Part shown: positions 48,988 through 56,612 of the stretch, piece by piece
How the letters are laid out: each line of letters starts with the position of its first letter
Position numbering within the stretch: position 1 is the first letter of the stretch
Source: JAVEYA01 sp034003745
GTDB taxonomy: Bacteria > Bacillota > Peptococcia > DRI-13 > PHAD01
Direction: 5' to 3'
NCBI GenBank assembly: GCA_034003745.1
Contig: JAVEYA010000002.1
Coordinates: 5,997 to 69,996 of the forward strand
DNA: 64,000 nt
Notes under the pieces: model-generated
What the model saw: only the letters and a program-made list of their open reading frames with translations
Told to the model about the DNA's origin: nothing
Databases searched by the model: none
Translations under genes and position numbers: made by a program

Positions 48988-49803
48988 GTGCCTGATATCA
49001 AGCTTGTAGCACTGGATCTGGATGATACGCTGCTGAGGACGGATTTGACCATTTCCCCCCGGGCCCAAGCCGCCATTAAGAAGGCGGTAGCGTTAGGGAC
49101 AGCCGTCACTTTTGCCACCGGGAGGATGTATAAGTCGGCCCGCCCGTTCGCGGTGGAGCTGGGACTGGATTTGCCCCTGATTACCTATGTGGGCGCTCTG
49201 GTGAAATATGTGGACGGCCGCGAGGTTTATCACCGGCCGCTATCCCTGGAGACGGCCGGGAAGATAATTGATTTTCTGCTGCCCTATAAGTATCACATCA
49301 ATATCTACATCAATGATGAATTATATATGGAGAAAGAATCGCCGGAAGGGGCGCGCTACGCCAATATTTCCAAGGTGCCGGTCCATTTTGTCAATGATTT
49401 GCGGGAGACCTTGCAGGCCTCGCCGGCGCCGACGAAGATTCTGGCTCTGTCCGGCGCGCCGGAGATCGCGGCTTTGCTGGCGGATATTCAGCAGGCCTTT
49501 GGCGGGCAGGTCCATATTACCCGTTCCAAACCCTACTTTTTGGAAATCTCCGATCTGGGGGCCACCAAAGGACAGGCTTTGGCGGGGCTGGCCCGGAGCC
49601 TGAATCTGACGGCCGGTCAGGTTATGGCTATCGGCGACAGCTGGAACGACCTGGATATGATTGAATACGCCGGAATAGGCGTGGCGATGGGCAATGCCGA
49701 GGCGGAAGTAAAGGCGGCGGCCCAATATATTACGTTGAATAATGACGACGACGGCGTGGCCGAGGCCATCGAGAAATTTGTTATAAACAGGAATATTAAA
49801 TAG
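48988..49803 (+). CDS. Cof-type HAD-superfamily phosphatase
   Basis: This 271-residue protein starts at GTG 48988 with AAGGAG upstream and one base after uvrC. HAD motifs: motif I LVALDLDDTLLRTD, a type IIB cap in the middle, motif III lysine in LGATKGQALAGL, and motif IV IGDSWNDLDMIEYAG. Cof-like enzymes dephosphorylate sugar phosphates or flavin/thiamine precursors; specificity is not readable. Translational coupling to uvrC is probably genomic compaction rather than functional. Confidence 0.92.
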   Translation: MPDIKLVALDLDDTLLRTDLTISPRAQAAIKKAVALGTAVTFATGRMYKSARPFAVELGLDLPLITYVGALVKYVDGREVYHRPLSLETAGKIIDFLLPYKYHINIYINDELYMEKESPEGARYANISKVPVHFVNDLRETLQASPAPTKILALSGAPEIAALLADIQQAFGGQVHITRSKPYFLEISDLGATKGQALAGLARSLNLTAGQVMAIGDSWNDLDMIEYAGIGVAMGNAEAEVKAAAQYITLNNDDDGVAEAIEKFVINRNIK

Positions 49804-49818
49804 ATGAATCAGTAAAGA

Positions 49819-49851
49819 TTAACAAAAAATAACAAAATTATTTTTTGTTAA
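49819..49851. promoter_or_regulatory. 14-base AT-rich inverted repeat
   Basis: TTAACAAAAAATAA (49819-49832) and TTATTTTTTGTTAA (49838-49851) pair perfectly around CAAAA. It may end the uvrC-HAD transcript (the second arm supplies T residues) or act as an operator for the Spo0E-like gene that starts 58 bases later. Confidence 0.45.
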
Positions 49852-49909
49852 GCAGGAAATAACTGTTATTCGTCGAAATATAGCAACATCAAGAAAAATG
49901 GAGGTAAAC

Positions 49910-50098
49910 ATGGGAGGGAAAGCTTTCGAGAAGAAGAACCTCGAACAGATTGAATTTCTCCGTTATGACTTGTACAAGCAGGTAAACAATAAAAGAGAAA
50001 TGCTTTGTTCCAAGGAAGTGTATGAAGTCAGTAAGCGTCTGGACCAGCTGATTATCAAGCACATGTCTTCTCAGTCCGGGAAAGATCCGCAGCAATAG
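49910..50098 (+). CDS. Spo0E-like aspartyl-phosphate phosphatase
   Basis: This 62-residue protein forms a helical hairpin typical of the Spo0E family, which removes phosphate from Spo0A or similar regulators. The active motif SxxxD is present in EVSKRLDQLIIKHM, preceded by QIEFLRYDLYKQVNNKREML. GGAGGT before ATG 49910 supports this start; an in-frame ATG at 49898 overlaps the ribosome-binding site. It implies a Spo0A-type phosphorelay and, probably, sporulation capacity. Confidence 0.85.
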   Translation: MGGKAFEKKNLEQIEFLRYDLYKQVNNKREMLCSKEVYEVSKRLDQLIIKHMSSQSGKDPQQ

Positions 50099-50154
50099 AC
50101 ATAGACGCGGAAATTAAGATTTAAACACGAATAAAAGAGGATATATCCCGAAAA

Positions 50155-50180
50155 TGTCTAATTTACTATAATATTAGACA
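50155..50180 (+). promoter_or_regulatory. Operator-like dyad over the -10 box of the VanY-type gene
   Basis: TGTCTAAT (50155-50162) and ATTAGACA (50173-50180) are perfect inverted repeats 10 bases apart. The spacer holds TATAAT (50167-50172). A repressor bound here would block the promoter of the carboxypeptidase gene. Confidence 0.5.
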
Positions 50181-50198
50181 CGGAAGGGATATTTTTTT

Positions 50199-51062
50199 AT
50201 GCGTAAATACATAACAGGCATCATAATTATAGTGTGTGTATTCTTTCTGGCACTGGCGGCCGGACAGGCCACAGGCCTTTCTGTGACGCAGCTGTTTGCC
50301 GGAGAACAGGAAGGCTCTGCGGATGCCGTTGAGAATATGGATAATGTTGCTGAGCCTGCTGAGCCGGATTTACCCGAACCCCCGACGGAGCCGGAAGTGG
50401 AAATGCCGCCCGAATACCCGCAGGGGCTTGCCTATGAGGATGTATTGGCCCTGATTAAGGAGCCCAATAAGAAAATGACGGAGAACCCCGACGCCATCCT
50501 GGCGCTGGTCAATAAAAACAATAACCTGGCGGCTGATTACGTTCCGGTCGGGATGGTTGAGCCCGCGGTGCCCTTTTCTTTCCAGAACGCCGATGAGAAA
50601 CGCCTGATGCGGCCGGAGGCGGCGCAGGCCCTGGAGGAATTGTTTGCCGCCGCGACGGAAGCGGGGCATCAATTGGCCGCGGTTTCCGGTTTCCGCTCCT
50701 ATGGGCGGCAGAAGTCCATTTTCTTGAATAATGTGCAGAAAAGCGGTTTCGAGCGGGCCAATTTCTTTTCCGCCCTGCCCGGACAAAGCGAGCACCAGAC
50801 CGGCCTGGCCATGGACGTCAGTTCCGCGGCGGTGGGCTATAAGCTGGTGACGAATTTCGGAGAGACGCCGGAGGGAAGCTGGCTGAACGATAATGCTCAT
50901 ATTTTCGGCTTTATTATCCGGTACCCGCAGGATAAGACCGACCTCACCGGCTACCAGTATGAACCCTGGCATCTCCGCTTCGTGGGTGTGGACGCGGCCG
51001 CGGAAATAAATGCCCGGGGCTGGGTGCTGGAAGAATATCTGGCGGATTTGAACCAGACCTGA
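50199..51062 (+). CDS. VanY-type D-alanyl-D-alanine carboxypeptidase
   Basis: This 287-residue protein has an N-terminal signal anchor (ITGIIIIVCVFFLALAAGQA), a proline/glutamate-rich spacer (residues about 40-75) and an M15B peptidase domain. Zinc and catalytic residues are visible: GFRSYGRQ, then SEHQTGLAMDVS with His199 and Asp206, then Glu255 and His258 in EPWHLRFVG. It trims the terminal D-alanine of peptidoglycan stems outside the membrane. It has its own promoter with an operator-like dyad. No vancomycin-resistance genes accompany it, so a housekeeping wall role is more likely than resistance. Confidence 0.92.
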   Translation: MRKYITGIIIIVCVFFLALAAGQATGLSVTQLFAGEQEGSADAVENMDNVAEPAEPDLPEPPTEPEVEMPPEYPQGLAYEDVLALIKEPNKKMTENPDAILALVNKNNNLAADYVPVGMVEPAVPFSFQNADEKRLMRPEAAQALEELFAAATEAGHQLAAVSGFRSYGRQKSIFLNNVQKSGFERANFFSALPGQSEHQTGLAMDVSSAAVGYKLVTNFGETPEGSWLNDNAHIFGFIIRYPQDKTDLTGYQYEPWHLRFVGVDAAAEINARGWVLEEYLADLNQT

Positions 51063-51077
51063 TTTTTTGGGACACGG

Positions 51078-51104
51078 GAAGCAAGGGGACGGTTCCTCTG
51101 CTTC
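51078..51104 (+). terminator. GGGGAC-core hairpin after the VanY-type gene
   Basis: GAAGCA (51078-51083) pairs with TGCTTC (51099-51104), with AGGGGACGGTTCCTC between them giving further partial pairing. It is related to the hairpins at 10264 and 36671. Confidence 0.5.
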
Positions 51105-51130
51105 TGTCATTCTGAGCTTGCGAAGAATCC
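51105..51130. repeat. Dispersed palindromic repeat, half copy
   Basis: Only the left part is present: TGTCATTCTGAGCTTGCGAAGAATC. The right half is missing; the sequence then runs into another hairpin at 51141. It is directly joined to the GGGGAC-core hairpin. Confidence 0.65.
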
Positions 51131-51140
51131 TGATAGATTT

Positions 51141-51197
51141 GGCCTTAAGACTGCGCGGTCTTAAGGCCTTGACTTTTCTAAAGGGAAGTAATATTAT
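51141..51197 (+). promoter_or_regulatory. Perfect 11-base hairpin followed by a promoter
   Basis: GGCCTTAAGAC (51141-51151) pairs with GTCTTAAGGCC (51158-51168) around TGCGCG. Immediately after comes TTGACT (51169-51174), 17 bases, then TATTAT (51192-51197). The hairpin may terminate upstream transcripts or be an operator beside the -35 box. The start region GGTAGTACCA is shared with the promoter at 61238. Confidence 0.5.
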
Positions 51198-51225
51198 AAT
51201 GGTAGTACCAAAGAAAGAGGAAAAA

Positions 51226-52041
51226 ATGAATAGGGAATTCAAACTGGGGATGTTCTCCTGGTTCGGCTATATCCTACCGCTGCCGGAACGTCTCCGTTTA
51301 ATTCAGCAAGCAGGCTTTGCGTCCATTTCTCTGTGGTGGGAAGATGAGTATACGCCGGCGCTGATAAAAAAAGAGCATTTTGCCGCTCTGGTCCGGGAGG
51401 CCGGGCTTTTCTTCGAGAATATCCACGCGCCTTTTATAAATACCAATGATTTGTGGAGCGCCGATAAGGCAGCGCGGGAGAAGGCGGTGCAGCAGTATTT
51501 GACCTGGCTGGAGGACTGCGCCCAATATGCTATACCGCTCCTGGTCATGCACCTGACCGAAGGAGACGAACCGCCGGAGGCCAATAAATACGGACTGGAG
51601 AGCATGATGGCGTTGGTTCGTGGAGCGGAAGAACGCAGCGTAAAAATCGCCGTTGAAAATACCCGGCGCACCAACCATGTTTCTTTTGTGCTGAACGAGA
51701 TTCCCTCGGATTATTTAGGCTTATGCTATGACAGCTCTCACGCCCGGTTATGCCCGGATAGGGGGGAGACCCTGCTGAACCGGTTCGGCCAACGGTTGTT
51801 GGCGACGCATTTGTCGGATAATGACGGCAAAGAGGACAGACATTGGGTTCCAGGAAATGGAATAATTAACTGGAATTCTTTGATGAATAAGTTTATAATG
51901 AATAATTACACAGGGTACTTAACTTTGGAAGTTGCGGCGGACCCGGAAGAACGCAAAGGACCGCCGGAAGTCTTCGTCCAGAAAGCGTTTCAAAGATTGA
52001 CCGGAATCCGGCAGGCTAACCCGGCCGATCGGTCAAAGTAA
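51226..52041 (+). CDS. Sugar phosphate isomerase/epimerase-like TIM-barrel protein
   Basis: This 271-residue protein belongs to the AP-endonuclease-2/xylose-isomerase-like TIM-barrel superfamily. Visible landmarks: FSWFGYILPLPERLRLIQQAG, FENIHAPFINTNDLW, LLVMHLTEG, IAVENTRRTNH, LGLCYDSSHARL and the metal-ligand region ATHLSDNDGKEDRHWVPGNG. Such enzymes bind a divalent metal and act on sugars or inositol derivatives; the substrate is unknown. The start is ATG 51226 after AGAGG; the open frame upstream runs through repeats and is not coding. The cobalamin riboswitch lies downstream. Confidence 0.85.
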   Translation: MNREFKLGMFSWFGYILPLPERLRLIQQAGFASISLWWEDEYTPALIKKEHFAALVREAGLFFENIHAPFINTNDLWSADKAAREKAVQQYLTWLEDCAQYAIPLLVMHLTEGDEPPEANKYGLESMMALVRGAEERSVKIAVENTRRTNHVSFVLNEIPSDYLGLCYDSSHARLCPDRGETLLNRFGQRLLATHLSDNDGKEDRHWVPGNGIINWNSLMNKFIMNNYTGYLTLEVAADPEERKGPPEVFVQKAFQRLTGIRQANPADRSK

Positions 52042-52118
52042 AAAATACAATTGAATAGCAGTAGGAATTGTCAGAAGCGTAACACAGCAATTCGACGCTT
52101 ATCACAATTCCGTAAGGC

Positions 52119-52272
52119 AACAGGTGCTCGTCAGAGATAATAGGGAACCGGGTGAGAGTCCCGGACGGACGCGCCGCTGTAAATGGGGAGGGCTTTTCCA
52201 AGGACCACTGGAGCAATCCGGGAAGGGGAAAAGACCGCTGATCCTAAGTCAGAAAACCTGCCTGTCGCCGGA
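52119..52272 (+). ncRNA. Cobalamin riboswitch
   Basis: The conserved blocks of the adenosylcobalamin-sensing aptamer appear in order: CAGGTGCTCG, AATAGGGAACCGGGTGAGAGTCC, CCGGACGGACGCGCCGCTGTAA, a GGGAGGGC stem, CCACTGG, CGGGAAGG, and the B12 box with ATCCTAAGTCAGAAAACCTG then CCTG. A terminator follows at 52334, so regulation is probably by transcription attenuation: bound cobalamin favours termination and lack of cobalamin permits read-through into the 52420-61251 operon. Boundaries are approximate. Confidence 0.93.
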
Positions 52273-52333
52273 GTGTATTTAACCTTCGCGAGAGAGGGGG
52301 AACGCTGATGTCCTACATTTGGGTAAAAGCATG

Positions 52334-52370
52334 GCCTTAGTTTCTCGTCACGAGGAACTAAGGCTTTTTT
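52334..52370 (+). terminator. Riboswitch expression-platform terminator
   Basis: GCCTTAGTTTCTCG (52334-52347) pairs with CGAGGAACTAAGGC (52351-52364, one G-T pair) and is followed by TTTTTT. It stands between the cobalamin aptamer and the first gene and is the likely switch element. Confidence 0.88.
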
Positions 52371-52419
52371 ACTGACGGACACTAAGAGAAAACAATTGAA
52401 AACAGGGGGTAAAAGTAAG

Positions 52420-55400
52420 ATGAATTTGTTTACCTTGAGAAAAAGCCGTGGGCTGTTGGCAGGATTGTTGCTGATGACCCTGTTGGCGACAATGATATTT
52501 CCCGGCGCAGTCTTGGCGGCCGAACCTTACGATACGTATAACAATTTAGCTCTGCAGGCGGTACGCAACAATTACGGATTGTACCAGGGCGGAACTCCTG
52601 TTACTTCCAGTCATTATACAAACTTTGGCGCTTATGGCGCTTATGTGCTGGACAAAGCCGGTATCAACCTGACGGAATGGGCTCATGAAGGGACGAGCTT
52701 TGCCGATAGTATATCTGCCCTGATAGATGAAACGATAGCTGGTCCATCTTCCGCTAACCGTGTGGCTTATGAATATTTAGCGGCTAAGGAAATGGGAGAC
52801 AGTAGAGCAGACTCCTTACTGGTTATTCTGACTAACAGACAGACTACCCGCGGAGATGGCTCTTTTGACGATAATATTTATAGCAATATGCCCGCATTTG
52901 ACGCCTTAGCCCGGACCGGGGATATCGCCGAACTTGATACGGCGGCAGCTATAATATATCTCTTGGGAACTCAGGATGATGCCAGTGGAGCGTGGGGTTC
53001 ACCCGGATATCCGGATATTGCCGTAACAGCCCAGGCGGTGCGGGCCTTGCTGGCTTTAGAACCTCTGGCCGGGGGGGACGCCCTTAGCGTTCAGACAGCT
53101 ATCGGTAATGGTGTGAGTTGGTTGCAAAGTTGTCAGCAGGATGACGGCAGCTTTTCTGCCCCGAGTTGGGACCCGCTGATTGATACTGTGGAAGCCCTGC
53201 TGACGATGAAGGCTTTGGGTTTGTCGCTGGATACCTGGAAAGAAGGTGGCAAGAGCGCCGTTGATTACATGCGGGACGATGCGTTAAATGATGATGGTAC
53301 GTTTGGCGGCAGCGGCAACCTATATGATAACACTATGGCCCTGGAAGCATACCTGCTTTTGGACGCTGCCATACCGGAAGATAAGACCTTGGCTTTAACC
53401 ATTTCACCCAAGACAGTGGATTTGGCGATCGATGAAGAGCAGGCTTTTACTGCTGAAGCCTTTTTAGCCAATGGTTCAAAAAAGGATGTGACCAGTGACG
53501 CTGATTGGGCTGTAAGTGATCCGGCTATTGCAGAATTGACGGAGGATGGGGACAGCGTTACAGTTGGCCGTATGATTGCCGGTGATTTCCAGGTTACGGC
53601 TGCTTATCAGGGGCTCAGCGCCGCGGTTTCTGTAGGGCTTGCTGCAGACCCTAGTCTGGCTGGGGTAACGGTTAGAATTGAGGGACCGAATTATACTATT
53701 CTGCCTGATACAGTTATTTATGCTCCGCCTGGCTCCAGTTATACTCAGGTACTGGTGGCCGGCGCAGATGATAATGACTATACTGTGGATGAGACCGGAG
53801 GGTTCGTAAATGCCATTAACGGAATAGGGGCTCCCGTTTATTGGCTGGTAGCTCCTTGGCAAAGCAGCGGCTATAATAATGGTGATTGGTTTACGATGTC
53901 GGCTAACGGGTCCTCCAATACCGGCGTAGCGGTATTATCTGCTTCTGCAAGGCAACCTGGTGAATCCATCACCGTGACCGTAACCTATAAAGACAATGAA
54001 GATATGAGCGGCGACCCGGTTGCGGGGGATACAGCAGATGGTATGCCGGTGGAGGGAGCTAAGGTAATCTATTATACGGCGGCAAATTACCAAACTCCTA
54101 CGGAAGCAGGGATTACGGATGCCAATGGGCAGTTAACCTTTTCTATCGGAACCGCCGGAACCTATTATGTGGCCGCGGATAAGACAAACACGGGTGTTTG
54201 GCCGGATCCAGACGATGGTCTAGTCAGAACGGCAGCCCAGACAGTTGTGGTCAGCAGCGGAGGCGGACATACGTCCGGGACTCCCGTCCGTATTGAGGTC
54301 GTTGGAAAAAATGGGAAGACCTTGTATGCCCGACGTACCGTTTATTTGGAAGGTGAGGATTACAGAAATGCCAGGGGAGATAAAATTGGCTTAAGTCCGG
54401 TGGAGGCGCTGGATAAAACGGGTCTGAGCTACGACTACGATTCCATCAGCTATATTCATACGATTGCCGGACTGGCGCCGGAGGGTCTGAACGGCTGGAT
54501 GGTCAAAGTCAATGGGACTTCATTGAAAGATGCGGCATATAAAGAAAAATTATCCTCCAATGACCTGGTCGTCTGGTTCTACAGCACCGATTCGGGCAAT
54601 CTCGCCGGTATGAGTGGTCCGAATCCCCAGCAGAATAAGACCGGCGATCAGTTGATCACGGATGCGCTGAAAGATAATAAAGAAGTCGTCATTGATCTGG
54701 CAAAACAGGCCAACGGTTTGTTGCAACTAAAGCCGGAAACGGTACAAAAACTGGCGGAGGCGCAAAAGCCCCTGAATATAAGCGGTAAGGGACTGGAAAT
54801 AGCCATGACGCCGCAAGCCCTGGGTACTGAACAAGTCCAGGCCGCTTTAGAGGGGGGCGCTGCTGCTTTGCAGCTTGGCATCAAAGAAGTCACTTCCGCG
54901 GAAAAACAGGAAATCCTGACCGGCGCTAAGCTGGGCCAGTCCACCGGCATTTTCGAGATTGGCGGCAAGATTTTCGACCTCTCTGCTGAACTGATCAGCA
55001 CAGACAGCGAGGGCAATCAGATAACAGAAAGAATCAGCAGTTTCGGCGAACCGGTTCCGGTGACCTTAGACCTGTCCGGGCTGAATCTGACGGGGGAAGA
55101 TAGTGCTCAGCTGACGGCGGTACGCTATGAAAAAGACGCCGCGGGGAAGATCATTCCGGTAAAATTAGGCGGAAGTTATGATCCTGAAACAAAGGTATTC
55201 ACCTTCTATACGGAGAAGTTCAGCTATTACGGTATTGCCAAAGCAGAGAAATTGGTGACGGTGAGCATGGGTATCGACAAGCTGACTGTCACGATTAACG
55301 GTAAGCGGGGCTATACCGATGCCCCCCCTGTCTTACTGAATAACCGCACCATGGCGCCCCTGCGCTTTATCGCCGAGACCCTGGGCGCCCAGGTACAATG

Positions 55401-55602
55401 GCTGGCGGAGAGCCGGACGGCGGAAATCAGGTTGGATGGACAGACCCTGCGGCTGGTGGCGGAGGAACTTGTACCGGGAATGGATACGCCTGCCACCATC
55501 AAAAGCGCGCGCCTACTCGTACCGTTACGCTATATCTCCGAAGCCCTGGGAGCCAGGGTAACCTGGTTCGCGGCTGAACAACGCATCGAGCTGGTGTACT
55601 GA
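52420..55602 (+). CDS. Secreted transcobalamin-like protein: toroid, DUF4430 and stalk domains
   Basis: This 1060-residue protein has a signal peptide (residues 1-33, cleavage near VLA/AEP). Domains in order: an alpha/alpha-toroid with prenyltransferase/squalene-cyclase-like repeats (about 36-325; DDASGAWGSPGYPD, WLQSCQQDDGSFSAPSW, DDGTFGGSGNLYDN); a bacterial Ig-like Big_2 domain (325-408); a DUF4430-like region (415-510); an Ig/carboxypeptidase-regulatory-like domain (515-612); a clear DUF4430 domain (620-725; NGWMVKVNGT, NDLVVWFYS); an unassigned region (740-940); and a copper-amine-oxidase-N-like stalk (945-1060). Toroid plus DUF4430 is the layout of intrinsic factor and transcobalamin. 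With the cobalamin riboswitch upstream and ECF genes downstream, corrinoid capture at the cell surface is inferred. Confidence 0.82.
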   Translation: MNLFTLRKSRGLLAGLLLMTLLATMIFPGAVLAAEPYDTYNNLALQAVRNNYGLYQGGTPVTSSHYTNFGAYGAYVLDKAGINLTEWAHEGTSFADSISALIDETIAGPSSANRVAYEYLAAKEMGDSRADSLLVILTNRQTTRGDGSFDDNIYSNMPAFDALARTGDIAELDTAAAIIYLLGTQDDASGAWGSPGYPDIAVTAQAVRALLALEPLAGGDALSVQTAIGNGVSWLQSCQQDDGSFSAPSWDPLIDTVEALLTMKALGLSLDTWKEGGKSAVDYMRDDALNDDGTFGGSGNLYDNTMALEAYLLLDAAIPEDKTLALTISPKTVDLAIDEEQAFTAEAFLANGSKKDVTSDADWAVSDPAIAELTEDGDSVTVGRMIAGDFQVTAAYQGLSAAVSVGLAADPSLAGVTVRIEGPNYTILPDTVIYAPPGSSYTQVLVAGADDNDYTVDETGGFVNAINGIGAPVYWLVAPWQSSGYNNGDWFTMSANGSSNTGVAVLSASARQPGESITVTVTYKDNEDMSGDPVAGDTADGMPVEGAKVIYYTAANYQTPTEAGITDANGQLTFSIGTAGTYYVAADKTNTGVWPDPDDGLVRTAAQTVVVSSGGGHTSGTPVRIEVVGKNGKTLYARRTVYLEGEDYRNARGDKIGLSPVEALDKTGLSYDYDSISYIHTIAGLAPEGLNGWMVKVNGTSLKDAAYKEKLSSNDLVVWFYSTDSGNLAGMSGPNPQQNKTGDQLITDALKDNKEVVIDLAKQANGLLQLKPETVQKLAEAQKPLNISGKGLEIAMTPQALGTEQVQAALEGGAAALQLGIKEVTSAEKQEILTGAKLGQSTGIFEIGGKIFDLSAELISTDSEGNQITERISSFGEPVPVTLDLSGLNLTGEDSAQLTAVRYEKDAAGKIIPVKLGGSYDPETKVFTFYTEKFSYYGIAKAEKLVTVSMGIDKLTVTINGKRGYTDAPPVLLNNRTMAPLRFIAETLGAQVQWLAESRTAEIRLDGQTLRLVAEELVPGMDTPATIKSARLLVPLRYISEALGARVTWFAAEQRIELVY

Positions 55603-55636
55603 AATCAATAACTTAGAATAACAATAAGAGGTTGTT

Positions 55637-56605
55637 ATGAGAAAATTTATTTTTCCATTATTACTAAGTATTTTGCTGCTTGTTCCTGCCTGCGGAGGGG
55701 AGGGGGGAAGCAACCCCGCCTCCCCCGCGGTTGGAAACATTACCTATCTGATTACGCAAAATTACGGCGCTGAGACGGTGCTGGAAGAGGCGGTATCCTA
55801 TCAGCCTGACCGAAGCGTAATGGAGGGCCTCTTTGCCACAAAAGCTGAAGTGGAGACTGCTTACGGCGGTGACTTCGTCAGCGTCATCAACGGACTCAGC
55901 ACGCAGAACAGCGGTCTCACCGGGGAGAGATACGACTGGTTCTATTATGTCAATGGGATTTTTGCCGACGTCGGCGCGCTGGATTATCTGCTCCTGCCCG
56001 GGGATCAGATCTGGTGGGATTATCATCCCTGGAAAGTTTCCCAGGGGACGCCCGCTGTCGTCGGCTGTTGGCCGGAGCCTTTTTTGCATGGTTTCCGGGG
56101 CAAGGTGAAGGAGACGGTTGTTTTGCCTGTACCCTCCATGGCGGAGCAGGGCAAGAAACTGCAAGCTGCTCTGCAGGAACTGGGCGTCCAATCTACGGCT
56201 GTACGGGAGCTGGATGGAACGTCGGCGGAAGAATTGGGAGCAAGGAAGGGTCCCATTATCGCGGTGGGGGCCTGGCCCGAACTGGCCCGGTATAAGTGGC
56301 TGGCGGAATTCAATGAAGCCTGGCGGCGCAACGGCACATTCCTGCATTTCAGCGCGGACGGCCTGGAATTACTGGACCACAGCGGGCAAGTGGTTAGGAC
56401 TGTTCAAGGTTCGGCCGGCGTAATCATGGCCACTGCCGAGGGGAACGGGGACGACAGTCCTTTGTGGATAGTTACGGGCAGCGACGCGCAGGGGACGGCA
56501 GCTGCCCTGGATATATTAATCGAGCAGCCGGAGAAAATAAAGGCGGCCTACAGTATCGTCATCCTGCCGGATGAGGTTATGAAGCTGCCGGCAATGAGGG
56601 AATAG
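55637..56605 (+). CDS. DUF4430 lipoprotein
   Basis: This 322-residue protein has a lipoprotein signal with lipobox LLVPAC (Cys19), so it is anchored on the outer face of the membrane. Residues about 30-135 form a DUF4430 (transcobalamin C-terminal-like) domain with FYYVNGIFADVGALDYLLLPGD and IWWDYHPW. The remainder (140-322) looks like an alpha/beta domain (VLPVPSMAEQGKKLQAAL, GPIIAVGAWPELA, LWIVTGSDAQGTAAALDIL) that I do not recognise. It lies 34 bases after the toroid protein and 7 before EcfT. It could be the membrane-bound corrinoid-binding partner that hands cargo to the transporter. Confidence 0.82.
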   Translation: MRKFIFPLLLSILLLVPACGGEGGSNPASPAVGNITYLITQNYGAETVLEEAVSYQPDRSVMEGLFATKAEVETAYGGDFVSVINGLSTQNSGLTGERYDWFYYVNGIFADVGALDYLLLPGDQIWWDYHPWKVSQGTPAVVGCWPEPFLHGFRGKVKETVVLPVPSMAEQGKKLQAALQELGVQSTAVRELDGTSAEELGARKGPIIAVGAWPELARYKWLAEFNEAWRRNGTFLHFSADGLELLDHSGQVVRTVQGSAGVIMATAEGNGDDSPLWIVTGSDAQGTAAALDILIEQPEKIKAAYSIVILPDEVMKLPAMRE

Positions 56606-56612
56606 CAAAGGC

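Noticed and set aside
50199..51062. Vancomycin resistance determinant
   Set aside because: The protein is a VanY-type carboxypeptidase, but no vanH, vanA/B, vanX or VanRS genes accompany it. Such enzymes are common in susceptible Bacillota.
52540..53380. Terpene cyclase or prenyltransferase enzyme
   Set aside because: The alpha/alpha-toroid repeats lack the acidic catalytic motif of cyclases, the proteins are secreted, and the cobalamin context favours a binding role.
55252..55602. Copper amine oxidase activity in the riboswitch operon
   Set aside because: Only the small N-terminal-like stalk domain is present. The catalytic domain and its tyrosine-derived cofactor are absent.
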